Notes under the pieces: generated by a model
Told to the model about the DNA's origin: nothing
Database searches by the model: none
Seen by the model: the letters and a program-made list of their open reading frames with translations, nothing else
From: Acinetobacter piscicola
GTDB taxonomy: Bacteria; Pseudomonadota; Gammaproteobacteria; Pseudomonadales; Moraxellaceae
Length of the DNA stretch: 64,000 nt
Assembly: GCF_002233755.1 (NCBI RefSeq)
Contig: NZ_KZ268709.1
Coordinates: forward strand, 1 to 64,000
Reading direction: 5' to 3'
Part shown: positions 57,869 to 64,000 of the stretch, piece by piece
How the letters are laid out: each line of letters opens with the position of its first letter
How positions within the stretch are numbered: position 1 is the first letter of the stretch
Made by a program: the position numbers and the translations under genes

Positions 57869-58336
57869 ATGAGTAACGTTGACGCAGCTATATTCAAAGC
57901 TAGACTTGAACTTAAAACTATCAAACCTGAAGAAATTCAAGAATGGGCTATTGCAACTTTAGAAGCAGACTCATCCAATGTCCTAGCATTAGAAATATGT
58001 TTTTTCTCAAAACCAAAAGAAGTTGTAACGCACTTTAAAAAGATGTCTAAAAATATTTTTTCTCAAACCTTAACAGAAAAAATAATTAATGATCTATTGA
58101 AAGATTATATAAACAAGAACTTAAGTTTGTTTTCAATCAAAGAAGCTCAACGTTCTCTAATTCAAAAACTTTTACACTTCTCAAATGTGATCGAAAGTAA
58201 AGAGCTTTTTGAATTATTGAACTATTATGATGACCAATTTTACCTTAGTTCAGAAGGCTATACTTCTTCTGAACCAGATATTGTATTTCAAGATTTAATC
58301 AATGATTTAAAAAACTTCTTATCTAACTCAAATTAA
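57869..58336 (+). CDS. Uncharacterised 155-residue cytoplasmic protein
   Basis: A 155-residue, mostly helical, acidic-ended protein without signal peptide or membrane helix. I do not recognise it. The N-terminal half (LKTIKPEEIQEWAIATLEAD, then SSNVLALEICFFSKPKEV) resembles in pattern small proteins found as contact-dependent immunity or orphan immunity genes, but this is a loose impression. It has its own space between two housekeeping units, is more AT-rich than its neighbours and uses a weak ribosome site. It may be a strain-variable gene. Confidence 0.5.
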   Translation: MSNVDAAIFKARLELKTIKPEEIQEWAIATLEADSSNVLALEICFFSKPKEVVTHFKKMSKNIFSQTLTEKIINDLLKDYINKNLSLFSIKEAQRSLIQKLLHFSNVIESKELFELLNYYDDQFYLSSEGYTSSEPDIVFQDLINDLKNFLSNSN

Positions 58337-58449
58337 ATCAGAATTCTAAATAAAGTTATAATTCACTTATGAATAACGACAATATATATCTATTCTACTT
58401 ATAGAATCAGCTAAAATACGCCACATTATTCAAAATCAGAGCAATTCAA

Positions 58450-59076
58450 ATGTCTGCACAAGATTGGTTATCCCAAGGAACATTGGTACTCGCAAGTAAT
58501 AACAAAGGTAAAATTGCTGAATTTGAAAAAATGTTTGCCGAGTTAAATTTGCCTGTAGACGTGGTTCCACAAGGAAAACTCAATATCGAAGATGCGATTG
58601 AAGATGGTTTAAGCTTTATTGAAAACGCCATTATCAAAGCACGTCACGCAAGCCGTATTTCAGGAAAACCTGCGATTGCAGATGACTCAGGTATTTGTGT
58701 GCCAATTTTAGGTGGTGCACCTGGAATCTATTCAGCTCGCTATGCAGGTGAACATGGTGATGATGCTGCGAATAATGTAAAACTATTAGAAAATTTAAAA
58801 GCTTATCGTCAAGATGGTAGCGTAATTGAAGGTATGTTTGTTTGCGTACTGGCTTTGGTTCAACATGCAGATGACCCACTTCCACAAATTTTTCAAGGCA
58901 TTTGGCAAGGGGAAATTTTAGAACAAGCACGTGGTGAAAATGGTTTTGGCTATGACCCGCTGTTCTGGTTACCTGAACTGGGTATTTCTAGTGCTGAAAT
59001 GAGCAAAGAGGACAAAAATAAAATCAGCCATCGTGGTCAAGCAATGCAATTATTTAAAGCAAGTTTGGAAAAGTAA
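58450..59076 (+). CDS. rdgB: XTP/dITP diphosphatase RdgB
   Basis: A 208-residue HAM1-family house-cleaning pyrophosphatase that removes dITP, XTP and related non-standard nucleotides. Marks are LVLASNNKGKIAEFEKMF near residues 11-28, AIADDSGICVPILGGAPGIY near 75, ARYAGEHGDDAANN near 96, and GENGFGYDPLFWLPE near 158 with SHRGQAMQ at the end. Length is normal. The start has GAG upstream. It is a single-gene unit followed by a repeat. Confidence 0.95.
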   Translation: MSAQDWLSQGTLVLASNNKGKIAEFEKMFAELNLPVDVVPQGKLNIEDAIEDGLSFIENAIIKARHASRISGKPAIADDSGICVPILGGAPGIYSARYAGEHGDDAANNVKLLENLKAYRQDGSVIEGMFVCVLALVQHADDPLPQIFQGIWQGEILEQARGENGFGYDPLFWLPELGISSAEMSKEDKNKISHRGQAMQLFKASLEK

Positions 59077-59082
59077 AACCTT

Positions 59083-59163
59083 GTAAATCCCCTCTCCTTG
59101 TAGGAGAGGGTTAGGGTGAGGTCTATACTATATCCTCCCTCAATCCCTTCCAAAGGGAAGAAA
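59083..59163. repeat. Dispersed palindromic repeat (short type)
   Basis: Two GC-rich dyads: CCCCTCTCCTTGTAGGAGAGGG (CCTCTCC paired with GGAGAGG) and CCCTTCCAAAGGG. The GGGTTAGGG between them matches the core of the larger repeats A and B in style but lacks their ends. It lies between convergent rdgB and the AEC permease gene. Confidence 0.55.
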
Positions 59164-59190
59164 ACTTTTCCTTATTGTTATTATAATTCT

Positions 59191-60096
59191 CTACAACACA
59201 TGCACCACCACCCCATAAATCACACACACTACACAGCTTACAATGGTTCCGGAAGCAATGTATTTTGCTGAAATACCTGTGCCATGATAATGCGTTTCCA
59301 ATGCCACAATATTGGCGGCTGGTGGTAGACAGAACATCAGAAACATCACCCCGATATAATCATCGATATGTGGAATTGCAAAGAAATAATAAGCCATAGC
59401 ACAAAGCGCTGCACCACAAAGTAATTTCAACAGTGCAACACGAACACTCCACCATAAATCGTCAACATGCACTTTGGTTTTACGCAACCACATTCCCAAA
59501 ACACACATCCCTGCAAAACTCATGCACCATTTCGCTGCGCTATAAATCCAATCAATGAGAATATAATTTTGAAACTGTTGCACATCAAAACAACGAAGCA
59601 CACCAGCGACAATCAATGCGACAACAGGTGGCGATTGCAGCATTTTTTTTAGAATCGTGAGAATGGATTGGGATTCTGAGCTAATTGAAGTCACTGCCCA
59701 AGAATTGCCAAAAATAGAAACACCAATATAAAGCGGAATCATGGCGATACTATTTTCTGGCCCAAACAATGCCATTGCAATAGGAAAACCCAACCAAGCC
59801 ATATTGGTATAGCTAAAACACAATGAACTTAAACGGTCTTTTGACAGTACTAAAAAAATAAAGAATAAAATGATGCACGCAAAGAAACTAAATAGAATTA
59901 AACCTATGCTGCCCGATTTATAAAAAACCATATTGTAAATAATCACAATAGGGATAAATAAACGTGCTAGTAAGCTGGATAATAATGATTTTAATTGTAT
60001 ATTTAAGGCCGTATTTGCCAGTAATAACCCACAAATAAAAGACAAAAGTGGAAATAACAAAGCCACAGCATGCATCTCAATCGGTAGAAAATTCAT
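59191..60096 (-). CDS. AEC family transporter (auxin efflux carrier type)
   Basis: A 301-residue inner-membrane permease with about ten helices, of the AEC/BASS-like fold (MFLMFCLPPAANIVALETHY near residue 250 is the family's conserved helix-break region with Pro-Pro-Ala-Asn). Bacterial AEC proteins carry malate, malonate or other small anions, sometimes as efflux. I prefer the ATG at 60094-60096 to a GTG five codons earlier; neither has a good ribosome site. Substrate unknown. It diverges from the agmatine-deiminase-like gene. Confidence 0.82.
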   Translation of the reverse strand: MNFLPIEMHAVALLFPLLSFICGLLLANTALNIQLKSLLSSLLARLFIPIVIIYNMVFYKSGSIGLILFSFFACIILFFIFLVLSKDRLSSLCFSYTNMAWLGFPIAMALFGPENSIAMIPLYIGVSIFGNSWAVTSISSESQSILTILKKMLQSPPVVALIVAGVLRCFDVQQFQNYILIDWIYSAAKWCMSFAGMCVLGMWLRKTKVHVDDLWWSVRVALLKLLCGAALCAMAYYFFAIPHIDDYIGVMFLMFCLPPAANIVALETHYHGTGISAKYIASGTIVSCVVCVIYGVVVHVL

Positions 60097-60446
60097 GTTA
60101 ACATACAGCACTAAGCTGTCGTTTAATACAATCTAAAAAAGTGTGTTATCTAGTATTTTACAAGTAATATAGCTCATTATATCTTCTCCAACACAGGCTA
60201 TTAAAATCAAAAATCAACACAAAAATCCAACAAACTTATATGAATATTTCATAATATGTTCACGTATTCTTCTTAAATAAAACTTTAGTCTTACTTCATG
60301 AGTATTGGAATAATTTAACTCTTAAAAAATTCCCTCTAGTATGAATAAAGCCTCCCAAATTGAGCGACAATGAATAATAACTCGATATTTATAAACCAAG
60401 AGTCATTAGGATTTAGAGCAAAGAATAGAAACAGGAAAAGGATTCC
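60097..60446. other. Divergent promoter space before the agmatine-deiminase-like gene
   Basis: About 350 AT-rich bases with no ORF that I would call and no clear operator. It should hold both promoters. Confidence 0.5.
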
Positions 60447-61601
60447 ATGATGACCAATGTAACACGTAGAAAATTTTTAGGTTTATCCGTCGCAGTTGGT
60501 GCTTTAGTCCTTACAGGATGTGGCGGTAGTGGTGACGATGATGATTCATCTTCAACTGGAGGGGGGTCTACAGGAGGATCAGGTACAAATCCGACTATTA
60601 TCGGAACCATGCCTGATGAAGCTGAGCCACATACGCGTACATGGATGGTATTTGGAGCGTCTGATCAAGTTCATGAGCCTGCTAATATCAATGGTTTACG
60701 TGATGATTTAGCTAGAATTGCACTTAGTATTGCAGCTTTTGAACCTGTTTCTATATTGGTTCGTGCCAACGAAATGGATATTGCACGAGCAAAATTGAAT
60801 CATTCAAATATTACTTTGGTTACAGGTACTATGGATGATTTCTGGGCACGTGACACGGGTCCAGTCTTTGTAAAAAATGCTCAGAATAAACTGACAGGTA
60901 TCGATTTTAATTTTAATGGTTGGGGCAAAAAACAAAGTCACAATAACGATAAAACTGTTGCGGCACAAATGCTGAGTAATGTGAATATTGATCGCGTCAC
61001 CTCCACATTAACCCTTGAAGGTGGTGGTATTGAAGTTGATGGCCTAGGTACAGCCATTATCACCGAAAGCTGTGTGTTGAATGACAACCGAAATCCAGGG
61101 ATTACAAAAGCAGCTTGCGAAGCCGAATTGAAACGCTGTCTTGGGATTAACAAAGTCATTTGGTTGCCGGGTATTAAAGACAAAGACATTACAGATGGTC
61201 ATACCGACTTTTATGCTCGTTTTGTCAGTGAAGGCGTAGTTGTTGCCGCTTACGATAGCGACCCTGCATCTTATGATCATGCTGTGACCAAACGTCATCT
61301 TGAAATCTTAAAAACAGCAACAGATGCCAAAGGCAAACCAATCAAAGTTATAGAATTACAAGCACCTACGACACTTCGAGTAAAAAATCCGAGTGAAGAC
61401 TTTGCTGCTGGCTATATCAATTATTATGTATGTAATAATGCAGTGATCATGCCTGAATTTGGGGATGCTGTTGCAGATGCTGAAGCGAAGCAAAAGCTTC
61501 AATCATTGTTCCCAAATAGAAGCATCGTACAGATTAATATTGATTATATTGCTGCTGGCGGTGGCGGTATTCATTGTACGACGCAACAACAACCTGTCTA
61601 A
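60447..61601 (+). CDS. Tat-exported agmatine deiminase-family lipoprotein
   Basis: A 384-residue enzyme of the agmatine deiminase / Porphyromonas-type peptidylarginine deiminase family. The N-terminus is a Tat signal, TRRKFLGLSVAV, that ends in a lipobox VLTGC, followed by a Gly/Ser/Asp-rich linker. Catalytic marks are intact: DDFWARDTGPVFV near residue 130, TLEGGGIEVDGLGTAIITES near 190, CVLNDNRNP, DGHTDFYARF near 252, and Cys377 in GGGGIHCTTQQQP. It would make N-carbamoylputrescine from agmatine, or citrulline from arginine ends, outside the inner membrane. It sits 85 bases before tatA. Confidence 0.88.
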   Translation: MMTNVTRRKFLGLSVAVGALVLTGCGGSGDDDDSSSTGGGSTGGSGTNPTIIGTMPDEAEPHTRTWMVFGASDQVHEPANINGLRDDLARIALSIAAFEPVSILVRANEMDIARAKLNHSNITLVTGTMDDFWARDTGPVFVKNAQNKLTGIDFNFNGWGKKQSHNNDKTVAAQMLSNVNIDRVTSTLTLEGGGIEVDGLGTAIITESCVLNDNRNPGITKAACEAELKRCLGINKVIWLPGIKDKDITDGHTDFYARFVSEGVVVAAYDSDPASYDHAVTKRHLEILKTATDAKGKPIKVIELQAPTTLRVKNPSEDFAAGYINYYVCNNAVIMPEFGDAVADAEAKQKLQSLFPNRSIVQINIDYIAAGGGGIHCTTQQQPV

Positions 61602-61686
61602 TTGTATCAATTAAATTATACAAGACATATTTTTGTCATTTTAGTTTGTTATAGTGGAAAAAATTAATATTTTTAAAAGGAAATAA

Positions 61687-61914
61687 ATGATGGCAGGATT
61701 ATCAATTTGGCACGTACTGATTTTTGCAATTGTCGTGATTTTATTGTTCGGTACTTCTAAGCTTAAAAATCTCGGTAAAGATGTAGGTGGTGCAGTAAAA
61801 GACTTTAAAAAATCAATTAAAGATGAAGAAACCACTGCTGCTTCAAATACTGAAGCCCGTACATTAGAACATCAAAATACCAATACTGATGTGAACTCTA
61901 CTGTAAAACATTAA
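61687..61914 (+). CDS. tatA: Sec-independent translocase TatA
   Basis: A 75-residue pore-forming Tat subunit: one N-terminal membrane helix ([20 protein letters not shown]), the conserved FG hinge, then an amphipathic helix [20 protein letters not shown] and a short acidic tail. Start backed by AAAGGA. tatB follows after 18 bases. Confidence 0.95.
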   Translation: MMAGLSIWHVLIFAIVVILLFGTSKLKNLGKDVGGAVKDFKKSIKDEETTAASNTEARTLEHQNTNTDVNSTVKH

Positions 61915-61932
61915 TCGTAGAGGCGTAGAATC

Positions 61933-62406
61933 ATGTTAGATGTCGGTTTTTCTGAATTACTCGTTTTTGGGATCATTGCACTTTTAGTGCTTGGTCCTGA
62001 AAAACTTCCTGAAGCTGCACGTTTTGCTGCTAAATGGTATAGCAAATTTAAGCGAGCCATTACGAGTGTTCAAAATGATATTGACCGTGAATTACGTCTT
62101 TCCGAATTCCGTGAGCAAATGCAGCAAGAAATGAAACGCATTCAAGAGCTTGAGCAAAAAATGCAAGCTCAAATGAATGAGTTACAACAACAATCCATAC
62201 TTGCTGCAGAGCAACAAAGACAAGCAGCGCCATCGAATAATAAAAATTTCTCTTATACTTTTACTGGTTTCACTCAGTTAAACACTGTGGTTCCTTCAAG
62301 TTATATGGCAAAAATTTGGCTCGATCAACGCAACTGTACGCATCAAACGATCAAAACTGTAGATATCCAAAAGATGAATACAGCTGAATTCAAGGTGGCT
62401 GTATGA
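61933..62406 (+). CDS. tatB: Sec-independent translocase TatB
   Basis: A 157-residue Tat subunit that with TatC recognises twin-arginine signals. The N-terminal helix has VGFSELLVFGIIALLVLGPE with the TatB marks Glu8-type residue and L-G-P-E-K-L-P-E-A-A-R. A long amphipathic coiled region (EFREQMQQEMKRIQELEQKM) follows. The last 55 residues are not the usual Pro-rich tail but hold hydrophobic and aromatic residues (FSYTFTGFTQLN, MAKIWLDQRNC). Its stop overlaps the tatC start by four bases. Confidence 0.93.
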   Translation: MLDVGFSELLVFGIIALLVLGPEKLPEAARFAAKWYSKFKRAITSVQNDIDRELRLSEFREQMQQEMKRIQELEQKMQAQMNELQQQSILAAEQQRQAAPSNNKNFSYTFTGFTQLNTVVPSSYMAKIWLDQRNCTHQTIKTVDIQKMNTAEFKVAV

Positions 62407-63197
62407 CAGATTCTCTAGTACCTCAAATTCAAACAACAACAGAAAAAAACCAAGATGCTGAACAACCGCAACTTGAAGCAATGCCGATTACCCAACACCT
62501 TGTTGCGTTACGTAAGCATTTATTCAAAATTGTTGGTGCATTATTGCTGATTTTTTTCTGTTTATTGCCCTTTGCCAATAAAACCTATATCGCCTTATCT
62601 GAACCTCTCAGAAAGCAACTTCCTGCAAATTCAACCATGATTGCAACAGATGTCACCGCGACATTTATGGCACCTTTTAAGTTGAATTTCTTTATTGCGC
62701 TGATGTTGGCAATGCCTTTTATTATTTATCAATTATGGGCATTTATTCGACCTGCTTTATATGAAAAGGAAAAGAATCTCGCCTTTCCATTGTTATTTGG
62801 CAGTATTGTTCTGTTTTATTCAGGCATAGCTTTTGCCTACTTTGTTGCCTTGCCATCAATCTTACATTTCTTCATGAGTGTTTCTCCTGAAACTGTTGCA
62901 CCCATGACAGATATCAATAGCTATCTTAACTTTTGTTTAAAACTATTTTTGGTTTTTGGTGTGACTTTTGAGATTCCAATTATCACGCTGATCCTGATTT
63001 TAGTGGGTCTCGTTTCGACAAAAACACTTGCAGAAAAACGTCGTTTTATTATTGTTGGATGTTTCTTCATTTCAATGTTTATTACGCCACCTGATGCAAT
63101 TTCAATGATTATGTTAGCAATTCCTATGTGGATGCTGTTTGAGCTTGGCTTATTATTTGGTAAATTAATTGAAAAGCGTCATAAAACTGAAGCTTAA
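62403..63197 (+). CDS. tatC: Sec-independent translocase TatC
   Basis: A 264-residue six-helix membrane protein, the signal receptor of the Tat system. Marks are MPITQHLVALRKHLFKIVGA near residues 27-46 (the usual E-L-R-x-R-L region reads A-L-R-K-H-L), MPFIIYQLWAFIRPALYEKE near 103-122 with the conserved E-K, and FGVTFEIPIITLILI near 184. It ends the operon; an inverted repeat starts 28 bases later and may terminate it. Confidence 0.95.
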   Translation: MTDSLVPQIQTTTEKNQDAEQPQLEAMPITQHLVALRKHLFKIVGALLLIFFCLLPFANKTYIALSEPLRKQLPANSTMIATDVTATFMAPFKLNFFIALMLAMPFIIYQLWAFIRPALYEKEKNLAFPLLFGSIVLFYSGIAFAYFVALPSILHFFMSVSPETVAPMTDINSYLNFCLKLFLVFGVTFEIPIITLILILVGLVSTKTLAEKRRFIIVGCFFISMFITPPDAISMIMLAIPMWMLFELGLLFGKLIEKRHKTEA

Positions 63198-63224
63198 ATC
63201 GCAATGGAATAGTCTAAACATCAT

Positions 63225-63491
63225 AAAAAGCGACTTCACTATAAGTTAATGCCAGTCAGTTAAGAGTAATTTATAATTTAGTAGCTACTCATCTAAGAAT
63301 CTCCCCTAACCCTGAGCCATTTATGGCGCAAGGAAAAAGAGGGGAACTATTGAGAATTTAAAATAATTTTAGATTCCTTGCGTAGCAGTGCTGCTCATCC
63401 CTCCTTTATCAAAGGTGAGGAGCATGCTCCGCAAGGGGAGGATTTTAAAAGGCTTAATTGATCAGCATTACGTCCCTATAAATCGCTTTTT
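63225..63491. repeat. MITE-like repeat, copy B
   Basis: About 265 bases, bounded by AAAAAGCGA and its complement, with ends running through TAATGCCAGTCAGTTAAG on the left and the inverse of TAATGCTGATCAATTAAG on the right. The body is the inverse match of copy A (24571-24776), with a shared stretch of more than 30 bases around GAACTATTGAGAATTTAAAA. It carries two extra GC-rich pieces that can pair with each other (GCGCAAGG and CCTTGCG). No ORF. Confidence 0.72.
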
Positions 63492-63715
63492 ATATTTAAG
63501 GCTTCGCTAAAACATAAAACACAATGTTCTCAATAAAAACTTAAATGCTTTCCCTTCCCCATCAAAAAATTGCTTAAAAAATTTCAAACTTAAATAAAGC
63601 TTAAATTTAACCAATATTAAATATAAACGTAAGAAAGCTTACATATTACTCCGCTATGGTCTATGGCTTATTAAATATTTTATTTATCAATTACTTTAAG
63701 CCAAAGGAAAGCATC
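63492..63715. other. Promoter space before the PhoX-like gene
   Basis: AT-rich, with no ORF. I looked for a Pho box (paired CTGTCAT-type heptamers) and do not see one. Confidence 0.5.
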
Positions 63716-64000
63716 ATGACCGACCTCACGCCATATCATGAAGAACAAGAGTTAGACAATAACACTTCAAATAATATTCATTTTCGCGACATTTTAGAAC
63801 AACGTATCTCTCGCCGTAGTCTCATTACAAAAACAGCAAGCGGTGCAGCAGCATTGGCTTTGGCATCAAGCCTCACAGGCTGTAATGATGATGACAATTC
63901 AAGTACAACACCACCAACAACGATTAAAAAACCTGAAAAGTTAACGTTCAAACCAGTTGCAAAAAATCTAAATGATATCGTTACAGTTCCTGAAGGCTAT
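63716..64000 (+). CDS. PhoX-like Tat-exported lipoprotein phosphatase (partial)
   Basis: The first 95 codons of a gene cut by the window end. The N-terminus fits the PhoX/DUF839 alkaline phosphatase group: a charged lead, twin-arginine motif ISRRSLITK near residue 34-42, a hydrophobic stretch with lipobox SLTGC near 60, an Asp/Thr/Pro linker, then FKPVAKNLNDIVTVPEGY, the family's usual entry into the beta-propeller. PhoX enzymes are Ca- and Fe-dependent phosphatases. Start has AAAGGAA upstream. The combination of Tat signal and lipobox copies the gene before tatA. Confidence 0.8.
   Translation, partial: MTDLTPYHEEQELDNNTSNNIHFRDILEQRISRRSLITKTASGAAALALASSLTGCNDDDNSSTTPPTTIKKPEKLTFKPVAKNLNDIVTVPEGY

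Noticed and set aside
63492-63715. Possible Pho box before the PhoX-like gene
   Set aside because: No pair of CTGTCAT-type heptamers at 11-base spacing is present.
1-64000. CRISPR array, rRNA or tRNA genes
   Set aside because: No regularly spaced repeats and no rRNA or tRNA pattern were seen on either strand.

Overview
The window is AT-rich chromosomal DNA from a gammaproteobacterium, most likely an Acinetobacter (Moraxellaceae). This is inferred from gene content and order, not from a search: a 918-residue AcnA, tig-clpP-clpX, metX-metW, rdgB, tatABC, a Fiu/PiuA-PiuC iron locus, many small lipoproteins, and dusA carrying an integrase at its 5' end. The species cannot be named from what is visible.

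Bases 1 to about 7,740 are one end of an integrated genetic element. It ends in a complete tyrosine integrase that faces away from dusA, with repeats and an inverted repeat in the 133 bases before dusA. A PrtN-type activator overlaps the integrase tail to tail. Further in are two uncharacterised proteins, a large double winged-helix protein, an inovirus Gp2/YagK-type protein, and a second cut-off protein that looks like a diverged relative of it. The two intergenic spaces in the element are rich in inverted and direct repeats, as expected for replication or switch control. The far end of the element lies before base 1.

Bases 7,744 to 31,500 are core genome: tRNA modification (dusA, tcdA), aconitase, a TatD nuclease and two DUF3298-like lipoproteins, prfC, an MHYT-GGDEF-EAL protein, the protease Prc, nagZ, a methyltransferase, an alpha/beta hydrolase with a PilZ-like tail, proA, and the ackA-pta pair. 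Most units end in clear hairpin terminators.

Bases 31,650 to 53,200 mix iron acquisition with housekeeping. A Fur-boxed receptor diverges from an EntS-like exporter. Then come fumA, two DUF2059 proteins, a lipoprotein and clpX/clpP/tig, and then three more TonB-dependent receptors. The last receptor (PiuA/Fiu type) is followed by piuC and an FMN-dependent hydroxy-acid oxidase-like gene. Between the exporter and fumA is a tiny unit of its own: a Pho box, a -10 at the right spacing, a ribosome site, a 29-codon membrane peptide and a terminator.

Bases 53,494 to 64,000 hold leuA, metX-metW with a SEL1 protein coupled to them, an orphan ORF, rdgB, an AEC permease, and tatABC. Two predicted Tat-exported lipoproteins flank tatABC: an agmatine-deiminase-like enzyme before it and a PhoX-like protein (cut by the window end) after it. 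Two copies of one MITE-like repeat lie in opposite orientation, one after the methyltransferase gene and one after tatC.

The strongest leads for something undescribed are the PhoB-type 29-residue peptide, the replication/control region of the dusA element, the hydrolase-PilZ-like fusion, and the third gene of the piuA-piuC operon.
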